Source: Candidatus Zipacnadia bacterium
GTDB lineage: Bacteria > Armatimonadota > Zipacnadia > Zipacnadales > UBA5352
DNA: 64,000 bases
Reading direction: 5' to 3'
NCBI GenBank assembly: GCA_029821735.1
Contig: JALGSU010000002.1
Span: 1 to 64,000, forward strand
Positions within the stretch are counted from its first letter, which is position 1; the number at the start of each line of letters is the position of its first letter. Positions 37,795 through 47,000 of the stretch are shown here, one piece after another. The notes beneath the pieces are model-generated. The model was not told the origin of the DNA, ran no database searches, and worked only from the letters and a program-made list of their open reading frames with translations. The position numbers were made by a program, and so were the translations under genes.

Positions 37795-37815
37795 GACACG
37801 AATTGCCGTCAGGCG

Positions 37816-39018
37816 TCAGCGCCCGCCGCGTCCGCCGCGAGTCAGCCCGCTCTTCGAGGCATACTCCGTGCGACCGTACGCGCCCATGTTTACGCGGCCA
37901 CCATTTGGGGCGGGTTCATCGCCGGCGTTCATCGCCGGATCACCCGCGTCAACGCATGGGCTGGTGACGTCATCGTTCACCCACGAACCACGCTTCCATC
38001 GACCCGCAGCTGACTTGAGATGGTAGTCGCTGTGCGCGGCGTCGCCAAAGAGAGGGTCCTCGGAGATGTTCCCCTGCTCCCCGGTAGGGTCGTCGACGCC
38101 CGAGTAGTTGATACCACCGGGGTGGCCGAACACGTTGCAGTACCGTATCGACCCCATGGCGCCGGCCGGGCTTGCCTGCAGACCATTGCCCTCGTTGAAG
38201 GCGATGATGCAGTTCTTGAGCGACGGCTTGCCCTCTATCGAGACCACGCCGGCGCCCTGACCGCCCTTGTTGCGTATTATGGTGCAGCCGAGCACCTGGG
38301 GATTGGCGCCCTGAGTGCACAGAACCCCGCCACCCAGTGACGTCCCGGCGTCGTTGCCATAGATCGCGCAATAAGACACACGCAACGTTTTCTGAGTGGC
38401 GGGCGCTTGGGCCGATATCTGCATCGGTCCGGTGAACCAGACGCCCGGCCCCTGGTTGTTGAAGATGGTGCACAGGTTGACGGTCCCGGCGCAGTACCAG
38501 TATTCCACGCCAGCGCCGCCGTTGTTGCGCACGATGCAGTGCCCCACCGAGCCCAGCGAGTCGGGCTGTCGCCGGATCCCCGGCCCCGAGTTGTTGGCGA
38601 CGACGCACCTGACAACATCCGCGCGGCTACCGTCGCCGCAGACAATCGCGCCGCTGCTCGAGGCGCACCCGGTGACCGTCACGCCGATGAGTTTCGCGAA
38701 GTTGTTGAACGCACTGTTGGTGATGGTGACTACGGGATCGCTTGAGCCCGCGGCTGGCTTGAGGATGGTTTTGGCCACTACTGCGGGGTTCTGGGGATCC
38801 GTGCCACGCACCTTCACGGCCTTGTCGATCTGGATGCACTCCTGGTATGTTCCCGGTGCAATGACTACCTCGTCACCTGCTGGCGCGTACGCGGCAACGA
38901 TGGCTTCCTGGATAGTCGCGTAGTCGCCGGGGACGTTCCTGTTCGTGGCGGCCATCGCGCCTGACGCGATCACGGTAAGCACAACCGATACGCTAACTGA
39001 CATCACGATCGTCCGCAT
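37816..39018 (-). CDS. Exported right-handed parallel beta-helix protein
   Basis: The 400-residue protein has a signal peptide (MRTIVMSVSVSVVLTVIASGAMA). It opens with the pectate-lyase-like NVPGDYATIQEAIVAAYAPAGDEVVIAPG pattern, split here by the repeated coils such as VRCVVANNSGPGI, HCIVRNNGGAGVEYW and CTIIRNKGGQGAGV. The C-terminus has the common DAGDPAMNAG and GRVNMGAYG ending. Such beta-helices bind or cleave polyuronates. Start at 39018 follows GGGAG. It is a monocistronic gene with its own strong terminator. Confidence 0.8.
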   Translation of the reverse strand: MRTIVMSVSVSVVLTVIASGAMAATNRNVPGDYATIQEAIVAAYAPAGDEVVIAPGTYQECIQIDKAVKVRGTDPQNPAVVAKTILKPAAGSSDPVVTITNSAFNNFAKLIGVTVTGCASSSGAIVCGDGSRADVVRCVVANNSGPGIRRQPDSLGSVGHCIVRNNGGAGVEYWYCAGTVNLCTIFNNQGPGVWFTGPMQISAQAPATQKTLRVSYCAIYGNDAGTSLGGGVLCTQGANPQVLGCTIIRNKGGQGAGVVSIEGKPSLKNCIIAFNEGNGLQASPAGAMGSIRYCNVFGHPGGINYSGVDDPTGEQGNISEDPLFGDAAHSDYHLKSAAGRWKRGSWVNDDVTSPCVDAGDPAMNAGDEPAPNGGRVNMGAYGRTEYASKSGLTRGGRGGR

Positions 39019-39806
39019 GTCGCTCACTCCCTGCGCTCCACCATATCTCGCCGAACACTGAGTGACGCACGCACTCCCGCAAAGTATTCGCTGCCAGCCC
39101 ACAGTCGGTTACGGTGGTCGACGACTGGCTGCACTTACCCCTTAGGTACACGCACCCTATCCTCCTGCCGCATCGACGCTCGGTATGGCCGCGAATTGTA
39201 AGGGAATTCTGAGCATAGACGGTGAGGCAATGCCGCAGCTCTGGTCAAATCGATGAGCATGGCGACGGGGGGCGCTGCCCGACGATGTGCACGGTCCGGC
39301 CAGGGCGCTGACATGAAGATATGTGGCAGGTGACGTGGCTCAGCTACTTCGCGCCTGTGCCTGAAAAAGCTGGCGGGGGTGTACTGGAACTGCCGGAGGA
39401 AGGATAGTGTCAACCGCTATGGCGGCTCGGCACTGATGATCTGGCCTCACATACAGAAAACCCTCCTGCTTTGAGATGCATCCGCATCTCCCGCAGAAGG
39501 GCAACTGAGTTCCGTATGGCGGACCATAAGCGACGATTTCGCAGACTTCCTCCGTAGCGCCGAGTGTCTCGATCTCGCCCAAGGCCTCCCATGAACGACG
39601 CCCCGAGCGTCCCGCAGCCGGGGCGTTTCTGTTGCTCTGGCCTTGAGGACAGCGAGAAGCGCCGTGCGATAGTGGCTTAAGCCTGATGCCGTTCTCCAGG
39701 AGGGGCCCCAGAGGAGCGCCCGGCGGGGCCTGATGACCGGCTGGGTAGCATGGACGTCCCTTGTGGCACTCAACCGTAGGTCGCATATGGAGAGGCGTGG
39801 TAACCG
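39019..39806. other. Intergenic stretch, no gene recognised
   Basis: This 788-base stretch separates the beta-helix gene from the PC4 gene. A hairpin lies at 39598-39626. A short plus-strand frame ending at about 39592 reads like the end of a protein (SDDFADFLRSAECLDLAQG then a stop) but has no start, and an upstream stop lies only some 40 codons away. The opposite strand is also open there, so I cannot say whether it is a relic. No RNA gene could be recognised. Confidence 0.4.
39598..39626 (+). terminator. Terminator-like hairpin upstream of the PC4 gene
   Basis: ACGCCCCG (39598-39605) pairs with CGGGGCGT (39619-39626) around a 13-base loop and is followed by TTCTGTTG. It would end a rightward transcript, yet no intact plus-strand gene precedes it, which hints at a lost or very short upstream gene. 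Confidence 0.45.
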
Positions 39807-40037
39807 ATGAGTGGAGCTGCCGAGATCAAGAAGAACGAGACGGAGATCATACGTATTGAGCCCAACAGCTTCCGAGGCAAGAACATGATTGACGCCCGAG
39901 TGTGGTACGAATCCGAGCCCGGCGTTCACAAGCCCACCAGGAAGGGCCTCTGCCTGCAACCTGAGACTTGGCGCGAAGTGCTGGGCGCCGTCAATACGCT
40001 GCTGGAGGATGCTGAGACGGACTGCGCACCTCAGTAG
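39807..40037 (+). CDS. PC4/p15-like ssDNA-binding transcriptional coactivator-type protein
   Basis: The 76-residue protein matches the bacterial PC4/p15 family along almost its full length. It has an N-terminal charged tail, then IIRIEPNSFRGKNMIDARVWY, then PTRKGLCLQPETWREVLGAV, corresponding to the curved beta-sheet and the C-terminal dimerisation helix. Bacterial and phage members bind single-stranded DNA as dimers. GGAGAGG lies upstream of the ATG. It is followed after 118 bases by a small Cys-rich protein on the same strand. The region around is repeat-rich, suggesting a mobile-element or accessory setting. Confidence 0.85.
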   Translation: MSGAAEIKKNETEIIRIEPNSFRGKNMIDARVWYESEPGVHKPTRKGLCLQPETWREVLGAVNTLLEDAETDCAPQ

Positions 40038-40155
40038 GCCCCAACAACGTCTTTCTTCGCGCGCGGGCGCGCTTGCGCTAACGGATCGACTGAGTCGGCT
40101 CCGGGAAAGACCGGCGTCGTGGCCTATAGGCGCCGTGGAGAGAGGAGTGACGGCA

Positions 40156-40512
40156 ATGGAAGACAGTACCCTTATGAAGCGTTGTTCGCAGTGGGACACG
40201 TGCAGCGCCCCTGACTGCCCTCTGGATCCGGAGTATCTGCAGCGTGGTGCAAAACAGGACGGCGAAGAGGATTGCCATACCCGGAAGTCCACGCGCTTGC
40301 GCATCGTTGCAGAGGCCCGGGCAGAAGGGGTGGCTACAGCGGCGGCCCTGCCGTATGGGGGCCTCACGAAGAAGGAGCACGGGAGCGAACTGCGCAGCCG
40401 AAGAATGAAGGCTGAGTTCGCAGCACTGCCGGAGGACATCAAGGAGCGGAAGCGCGCCGAGGCAAGACGGCGACTATCCCGTGCCCAGAAGACGCTACCT
40501 GCTGGAGGGTAG
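40156..40512 (+). CDS. Small protein with N-terminal Cys cluster and charged C-terminus
   Basis: The 118-residue protein has an N-terminal CSQWDTCSAPDCPLDP segment and a further Cys at about residue 40 (GEEDCHTRKS), a spacing fit for a metal or disulfide knuckle. A highly charged helical C-terminus (GGLTKKEHGSELRSRRM, KRAEARRRLSRAQKTLP) follows. I recall similar C-SAP-x-CPLDP small proteins in other bacterial genomes, of unknown function. Start at 40156 follows GAGGAG. The C-terminal half and the 3' flank recur as a damaged copy at 43561-43900, so this gene belongs to a duplicated or mobile unit. Confidence 0.65.
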   Translation: MEDSTLMKRCSQWDTCSAPDCPLDPEYLQRGAKQDGEEDCHTRKSTRLRIVAEARAEGVATAAALPYGGLTKKEHGSELRSRRMKAEFAALPEDIKERKRAEARRRLSRAQKTLPAGG

Positions 40513-40620
40513 TCTCTGCCCCAAGTGTCTACCGGAACGCTCGTAACCTGCAGGATAATCAGAGAAAACATCCCACCACTGGCGTCCTGTTGCTGGACGG
40601 AGTTCCCCTGCCACTGCGCC
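40513..40620. repeat. Dispersed repeat R1, copy 1
   Basis: The 3' flank of the small Cys-rich gene, including AATCAGAGAAAACA and GCTGGACGGAGTTCCCCTGC, recurs with about three-quarters of bases unchanged at 43797-43905, again directly after the end of a (damaged) copy of the same gene. The repeat thus covers gene end plus flank. The rest of the gap to 40956 holds no gene I can support. Confidence 0.6.
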
Positions 40621-40956
40621 TGCTTCCCCGCGAGACCGACGGAGGAAGGCCATCCCCATGAGAATGGCAGGCTCGAGATCGGAGCGGGGTATCTAATGTC
40701 CAGCAGCATGTGCCTGATCGCGGCGTCCGGGGGGGTGCGCATGGTCTACTTCGCCCTCGACACTGACGCCGCACCAAAGAGTATGGCTCGCGTCATGCAG
40801 CACATTCCTGTTCGCCTCAGGTCGTTCTGCTGCGGCCCCAAGTAGGGCTGCTCCGCCAATGGCCTCCTCAAAGCCCATGCCCGCAAACGCGCACGCGAAC
40901 GGCAAACGGCAACAACATAGGTCCAGAGACAAGGATCAGAGCTCAGAGAACGGAGC

Positions 40957-41085
40957 TCAACGGCAGCTTCTGAATACACGGAAACCGAGGCTGTTGTTCC
41001 TGCTCGTCGGGTAGTTGCGGCTGCGGTTGGCGGACCGGCAGTGGTTCGCATTGTTGTTCCACGAGCCGCCGCGCAACACCCGATA
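40957..41085 (-). other. Candidate DGR variable region at the 3' end of the FGE-fold gene
   Basis: The last 43 codons of the FGE-fold gene are rich in AAC/AAT and AGC codons at surface positions between fixed RGGSW, CRSANR and GFRV anchors. That is the pattern left by adenine-directed mutagenesis in diversity-generating retroelements. Just after the stop the minus strand reads CCGTTCTCTGAGCTCTGATC, a pyrimidine-rich stretch like those I recall after DGR target genes. No template copy or reverse transcriptase is seen in the window. Confidence 0.4.
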
Positions 41086-41291
41086 GGACCCACCGCCCGG
41101 ACCAGCCGGGTCCTTCGCGGGAGACGAACCGTAGCAGTCGCGATCATGCCAATCCGCACACCACTCCCACACGTTCCCCGCCATGTCCAGCGCACCGCAC
41201 CAACTTACCCCAGTCGGGAAGCCACCCACCGGGAAAGTCCGGCCGCCCGGGCCCTGGTTATCACTGTTGCAGCACCTGTCTTCGCCCCAAT

Positions 41292-41301
41292 CCCCCCCCC
41301 C
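41292..41301 (-). repeat. G10 homopolymer inside the FGE-fold gene
   Basis: Ten consecutive Gs on the coding strand follow the conserved YPW codons. Nine Gs would keep YPWGGDWGED in frame; ten shift it. Such tracts are common sites of slipped-strand phase variation, and also of sequencing error. Confidence 0.7.
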
Positions 41302-42429
41302 ACGGATAGCGCTGGCTGTCAGAACCGCGGGCCGCATACTCCCACTGCGCCTCTGTCGGCAGTTCCAGGCCCAGCCCGCTGCAGAACCAATCCACTTCAT
41401 TCCATGAGACGTCCGCCAGGGGGTGATCGCCCCCCTGATCATTGTCATCACTGGGCGCGCTGCCCATCACCGACTGCCACTGCGCCACTGTCACCTCGGT
41501 CTTCCCGATCCAGAAGCCACTAGCTCCACGCGATGGGCGGGCTGTTCGCACTCAAACCAACCGCGCTTCGCGTCGAGCTGTTGTACTGCGTGGTCGAGAT
41601 CGGCATCTGTGCTCCCCATCGTGAAGCTCCCGTCCGGCACCCACACCAACGGAATGCCCCCAGGCCCCACTATCTCCTCACCCGCGCGCGTGCCCGGCCG
41701 CTCCCACGGCTTGTCGCCCGTAGCCGTTGACGTAGTCTGAGGAGTCGCAGCTCCGGGCACCTCGCCTGGCCGCCACAGTGCCGGTGCTGGCCCCAAGTAG
41801 GGTGCCATGACGACTCGGTGACGGATGGCATCACCCAGTCCCAAGCCTTCATGGCCTAGATTGAGTACGTCAAGGAGCTCCGGGAGTGTGTTCGACATTG
41901 ATCGTGAGAAGAAGCGTCCGCCGACTCGCGAGTAGAGGAAGGAGCCAAGATAGACAACATCACCCGGTGCAACTTCGAATTCGAAGTCACCCTCAGGGAG
42001 GTCATCCTTCATTGACTCGATGTAAGGATAGCCTTCTTCGTAGCGGAACATGATCCGACTGAGTGAATAGGAGCCGGGCTTGACCCGCCTCATGGGCACT
42101 CGCGTGAAGACCTTCCCGTGCTTCTTTCCCACGCGGTAGAAGCTCGGACTCGGTGGGTCCCACCCGCCTGCCACCCAGACGACGCCTGTGTCATATGCCT
42201 TCTTCTTGCCATGTGTACGCCTGATTGATAGCCGAAACGGTGCTCCGAGCTTGGGATAGAGCGCAGGGGCGAACTGGGCGAGTATGTATGCATCGTCGGG
42301 ATTGGCTGCTATGTTCTTGGGAGTCGGGAGCCAAGCCTTCGAAGTGAAGTCGTCCTGCCCCATCGCAGGCAGCGGGGCCAGAACCAGTATCAACAGCACT
42401 GCAGCGGCGTACCCGTGCCTTGCATTCAT

Positions 42430-42775
42430 ATCTCTCTCTCCTCGCCGAACATGAATGCGCTGCCTTGGATCTGGGTCCGTTCCTTCCTGTGGGAGCTTCC
42501 AGGAAGTGGGGGCCGGGGAGGGCGAACGGTGCATCAGGAGTGGGATCAGCGATGGATGAAAGCACCCCAATGTCTCCCTCATGATCACCTCCTGCCATGA
42601 GGGAACTAACGTAGTTCACTGCCGTGATACCGGAGCCCACGTCTGCATCCCCCTGCTCCAACACACACTTCTCAACAACAGGCCTGACTTGCCGGCAGTG
42701 GGAGAGCGCTACTCGTCTTTGCATCCCCCCGGTGCCAGCCGCTTACGCCGGGCCCCATTGTCCGTGATCAGCAGT
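42430..42775. other. Upstream region of the FGE-fold gene, no gene seen
   Basis: This stretch of about 350 bases lies upstream of the FGE-fold gene and ahead of the repeat block. Short open frames on both strands lack family resemblance and ribosome binding sites. A promoter for the minus-strand gene is expected here, but I could not identify one convincingly. Confidence 0.4.
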
Positions 42776-42905
42776 CGGGGCCTGCTTTCGCTGCAGAGCG
42801 CCCGCCCTCCCCGTGTAATCAGCGCACGCCTCCGCGCGACCGGCGCACTAAGACCCTCACAGTAGCGACCGCGTGGCCGGGACTCAAGTGGGGGTGGTCT
42901 TGCCC
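42776..42905. repeat. Dispersed repeat R2, diverged copy
   Basis: The segment GGCGCACTAAGACC near 42848, followed about 45 bases later by ACTCAAGTGGGGG, matches the end of the other R2 copies at 43022-43074, 49370-49425 and 52287-52338. Its first half (CGCTGCAGAGCGCCCGCCCT) is only distantly similar. It lies directly in front of a better copy, in tandem. Confidence 0.55.
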
Positions 42906-42910
42906 CCGTC

Positions 42911-43080
42911 TTGATACCAGCTGCAGTGAGAGTCTTCGGCCTGTGAGGCAGACTTCCTGCTGCTTGTCAGCAGATAGTTCCTCGCCCTGCCCCGAGGGTG
43001 TTGCACGATCCAGCCGACCGACGCACTAAGACACTCCCCTCCACCGTAGGCCCCCGGAATCACAAGTGGGGGTGGGGGTG
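42911..43080. repeat. Dispersed repeat R2, long copy
   Basis: About 170 bases here match 49251-49430. The best part is AGTTCCTCGCCCTGCCCC, then GTTGCACGATCCAGCCGA, then the CGCACTAAG box and the closing AAGTGGGG box. The closing half (43022-43072) is identical to 52288-52338. Read as protein on the minus strand both copies stay open (GWIVQxPRGRARN), but the differences between copies fall equally on all codon positions, so it is better seen as non-coding. Confidence 0.65.
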
Positions 43081-43560
43081 CCCTCTTCGGCGATCGCGGG
43101 CACCTCCGGTGAGCGCTCCCCCTCTGCGACGGGGCGGCGGTCCCCTGCGCGACGGCCACGACGCGTGAATGGCAACAGCGGGGGCTGATCCATCCTCGCG
43201 TCGTGTCGTGCCCTCATCGCGAGGTCCGGTTGACCGCCCTGTCCACCAGCGGCCGGGAGTTGTCTCAGCCGCAGCCTCATAGAGCGTTGCACGGGTACTC
43301 CTCCCCCGCGGCCCCGCGACTGTGCTCGCCGGCCAGGTGCGTGCGTGACGGCCATCCAGCCAGCGGATGAGGCCCGCCAGGACGCCGAAGGCCAGTGCCT
43401 GCGACCACGGCCACGGTACAGCTCTACCTGCCAGTGTGGCGTTGACGCCTGCGCAGATCAACCTCGATGGACATTTCACGCCACGGGCGCGCCACGGCGA
43501 GGACCGAGATCCCCTGCACACGCCAGCGGGGAACTGTGTTCTCAGCCTGCTCGACTAGAG
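43081..43560. other. Spacer between repeat R2 and relic gene, no gene seen
   Basis: About 480 GC-rich bases between the R2 repeat and the damaged Cys-rich gene copy. Open frames exist on both strands but none has a binding site, a recognisable family or a conserved neighbour. Confidence 0.35.
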
Positions 43561-43799
43561 TGCGCCACGGCGCGGGTGGTGGACTGACGAAGGAGGAGTT
43601 TTCCAGCGTCCAGGAGTGGGAGGCCCTTCCTGACGAGGGAAAGGACGCGAAACGTAGCGCGAGTGTACTGCCCCCAATAATCGGTCCAGGTGTCATGTCA
43701 GTATTGGAGGCACCCACAACCTGCCCCCGCCCAGGATCCCGGCGGAGAAATCCCAAGCGATTATCCCGTGCCCGGAAGACAGTGCCTGCCGGAGAGTAG
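43561..43799 (+). pseudogene. Truncated, rearranged copy of the small Cys-rich gene
   Basis: The plus-strand frame ending at 43799 contains GGGLTKEEFSSVQEWEALPD, KDAKRSA and a final KRLSRARKTVPAGE. These correspond to GGLTKKEHGSELRS, FAALPEDIKERKR and RRLSRAQKTLPAGG of the gene at 40156-40512. About 30 unrelated codons are inserted before the end, and the N-terminal cysteine cluster is missing. The shared 3' flank (R1) follows immediately. It is a decayed duplicate. Confidence 0.6.
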
Positions 43800-43905
43800 T
43801 CTGGCCCACGTGTAACCCGGAGATCCCAAAACTCGCAGGACAATCAGAGAAAACACCCCACCGTTGGCATCCTGCTGCTGGACGGAGTTCCCCTGCCAGA
43901 GCACT
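43797..43905. repeat. Dispersed repeat R1, copy 2
   Basis: Matches 40511-40620 after the end of the paired gene copies, including AATCAGAGAAAACA and GGACGGAGTTCCCCTGCCA. It continues into GCACTGGTATCGTT, GTGGGGGC and CTCAAAATG (43899-43950), which recur at 49488-49555 just before the recombinase remnant, so the repeat family is composite. Confidence 0.6.
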
Positions 43906-43949
43906 GGTATCGTTCGTGGGGGCAGTACATCCTCTCCATGCTCAAAATG

Positions 43950-43982
43950 AACAAGCCGCCCCGAAGCGAGGGGCGGCTTGTT
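43950..43982 (-). terminator. Intrinsic terminator of the giant C39-like gene
   Basis: AACAAGCCGCCCC (43950-43962) pairs perfectly with GGGGCGGCTTGTT (43970-43982) around GAAGCGA, 26 bases past the stop at 44009. Read on the minus strand a TCATTTTGAG run follows. Confidence 0.85.
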
Positions 43983-44008
43983 GCATCACAGTCTTCCCGT
44001 TCAGGGGA

Positions 44009-47000
44009 TCATCTGCGCACTGTCAACGCTGTGATCCCTCTTGAGACACTACCATCCTGACCTGCAGCCGTTACCCTCACCAGATAAGTCCCTGACGGAG
44101 CTGCACACCCCGTTACATTGCGCCCATCCCACACGAAGGTAGCCATGCCGCTCGGTGTCTGGCGATCAGTCACAACAGTCCTTACTGATCTGCCTGCAAT
44201 GTTGAGCACTTCGCAGGTGACGGATGCGTCCGCGGATAGGGTAAAGGTCATCTCGGCGCCGATGGCGGTCGGCAGCACGGTCAGAGAGGACAGAACGACA
44301 GGTCCAGCAGTGCCTTTGCCGCCAACAACCACTGATGCCTCACCGGTTGGTCCACTATCCCTCCCGTCTGTAGGAGTAACGACACACCGCCATGTCTCAC
44401 CTGGCTGGGTCCACTTCGCGGTGACCGTCGGCCACTTCCGGAGTGGTTGCAGCAGGCCGTCCTTGTACCACTGGTACTTGTAGATCACAGGATCTCCATC
44501 CGGGTCAATGCTGCCAGACGCGCTGCAACGGAAGCTCTGCCTACTCGTCGGGTTTGACGGCGTAATCGTCACGGTCGTTGGTGCGGGAGGAGGGCTGTTG
44601 ATGGTAACGCTGTTCTCCCCGGTCGGGCCGTCATTCCGGCCATCCGTAGGCGTAACAACACACTTCCATGTCTCACCAGGTTGAGTCCACTTCGCGGTGA
44701 CCGTAGGCCACTTCCGCAATGGCTGCAACACACCGTCCTTGTACCACTGATACTTGTAGATGAAAGGATCCCCGTCTGGATCGTCGCTGCCAGACGCAGC
44801 ACAGCGCAAGCTCTGCCGAGTGGTGGGCTTAGACGGCGTGATCGTCACGGTCGGCGCTGGGACCGGGGGACCGTTGACGTTAACGCTGTTCTCCCCGGAC
44901 GGGCCATCATCCTTCCCATCTGTGGGGGTTGCGACACACCTCCAAGTCTCTCCCGGTTTGGTCCATCTCGCGGTGACCGTAGGCCACTTCCGGTCTGGCT
45001 GCAATACACCGTCCTTGTACCACTCGTACCCGTAGGTCACAAGATCCCCGTCTGAATCGTCGCTGCCAGACGCGTCGGCGCGGAAGCTCTGCCAGGACGT
45101 TGGGTTTGCCGGCGTGATCGTCACGGTCGGGGCTGGGTCCGGGGGGTGGTTCTCATCAAGCACAATAACGGCTGTCACAGTCCTAACGCCAGACATCGTG
45201 ATGCTTTCGGGATTGTCGCTGCCCGCGAGATCACCAAGCCACTTGTCAAAGTGATAACCGGGGTCCGGTTCCACCTCAAGCTGCACACTGCTGTCGTAGT
45301 CAAACGAGCCCGAATACGGCAGGCTCTCAGACACCCCGTTGTTCACCTTCACTTTGCCGTGGCTACCTTCGACACTGAGCCTGTACTTGATGACCGCAAA
45401 GCCTGCTGTCACGTCCTTGTTGCCGGACATCGTGATGCTCGTGGGGCTGGTGTCGCCAAGCAGCCCACCGGACCACCCATCGAACTCATGCCCGGTGTCC
45501 GGCTGAGCCTCAAGTTGCACTGTCTCCCCACTTTCATACTGGTGCGACCAGCCGTCTGGACGCGGCGTGCCACCGACCTCCACGCTGCCTTGGCTGTCGT
45601 CGTAGTGGATGGTCAGAGTGTACTCCACTGGCACCACCGTGAAGACGTTGGTGATCCAAGCCTGTGCCCCAAATGTCGTGGTATTGCTTCCGGCGTTAGT
45701 TTCGTCGTAGATCACATCAAACTCGTTCGCATCCCTCATGGCTGCGAGGATGTCATACGTCCCGTTGGGCATACTGCCATCGCTCGGTATCAAGTAGTCG
45801 AAGCTGTAGTAGTCGGTCTCGTCTTTCGCAAGTGGACTGTCCGCTGTCGAGTTTGGGGGCGTCGTGTAGTTGTTGTGATCGGCAGACGGTGCAACATCAA
45901 GAACAACTTCAGGCTCAACATCGAACCCGGTGTTGGATGCCCGCAAGGTCATGCGAACGGTTTCACCCGGATGGAACACCACCTTGGGTTGGCCCGGGTC
46001 TGAAGTGTGAGGCGTTCTCGAGGTGTCGGTTACCAGAACATCCCTATGTAGCTCCGTCTCACCCCAGAGATTGAAGCGAAGCTCCGTCGTGTCGCTCGTC
46101 TGGGTTCCCTCAATGGACTCCAGCCTCAGGACATAGGGTCCGGGCTGCAGCCCGGTAAGTCTGTGCTGGAGAGACCCGGGATCCTGCGTGCCGGCTGTGT
46201 TGCTACCATTCGCGGCTCTAAACTGCTGGAAGTTCAGGATGTTCTCACTGGTTTCGGACTGCCATAGCGTAATCGTGTTGGATGGGTCCAGAAGAGAGAC
46301 ACGGGTAATGCAGCTTCGAGCTGTATCGGTAGTATTCGCCACTGAGGGTCTCACGGTCATGCTGGACCCATTCGGGATCCAATGCCCAAAGCTGGCGTCG
46401 GGTGGGAAAGCCGACAACAGGTAGTCCCAACTGGTTTCCCAACTATTGGACAGACCGTAGTAGAACCCGTCGTAGCTATCGCCGTCCCATCGCAAGTTAA
46501 TCGACGCGTCCGAGGTGATGTCCGGCGACGAGAAATGGACCCCTTCCTCCGGCGCCAGATCGATTGGGAGAGATTGGGGCGAACGAGTCAGTTCGCTGTC
46601 CTCGATACTCAATCCCTCCACGTCAGGCCAGCCCCAGGTCTCGTTCACAGCAGCGAAGAAATCACTCCACAACATGGCGCAGGGCCCAGCGGTGTGTGTC
46701 AGGACCCCACTGGGATCATTGATGAAGACGCTGACGCTGTCACAACCAGTAACGACCACCGCATGCCCAACCCCGTTGGGGTCTGGGTCATAGTCCGCAA
46801 TAATGAGCGGACGACCTTCTGATACACAATGCTCAATATTTCTACGCAGGAAAAAGTTCTCTGGTGGGCGGTATGTCCAGAGTTCCGTGGCAACCCCCAA
46901 TTTGTTTGCCAGATATTGAGCCATTTCAGGCAGATTCGTCGTAGACATCGCAGCTTTACCCATTTCATCCGCAACCTGCCACGGTTTAATTCGTGAACCA

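Larger units (their letters stand above)
40957..42429 (-). pseudogene. Exported FGE-sulfatase-fold protein with DGR-like variable C-terminus, frameshifted
   Basis: The gene starts at 42429 (GAGGAGAG upstream) with a signal peptide (YAAAVLLILVLAPLPAMG) and an unrecognised N-terminal domain of about 200 residues. It continues into a formylglycine-generating-enzyme/C-type-lectin fold: [56 protein letters not shown], then [31 protein letters not shown] and LGFRV. A one-base loss near 41521-41528 and one extra base in a G10 tract (41292-41301) put the middle part in another frame; after both, the frame is restored. The Asn-rich C-terminus resembles DGR target proteins. No reverse transcriptase is in the window. 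Confidence 0.7.

Noticed and set aside
39460..39592. Short plus-strand protein-like frame before the PC4 gene
   Set aside because: No start codon, an upstream in-frame stop, and the opposite strand is equally open; cannot be supported as a gene.
39761..39790. TTGTGG-17-CATATG as a promoter for the PC4 gene
   Set aside because: The -10 box would overlap the ribosome binding site, so transcription would begin downstream of it.
39447..40742. Open frame of 431 codons on the minus strand across the PC4 gene
   Set aside because: Antisense to the PC4 and Cys-rich genes, no ribosome binding site or recognisable domain; an artefact of GC-rich DNA.
42884..43159. Possible conserved peptide (GWIVQxPRGRARN) encoded by the R2 repeats
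   Set aside because: Differences between the two copies fall on first, second and third codon positions alike, so there is no sign of coding constraint.
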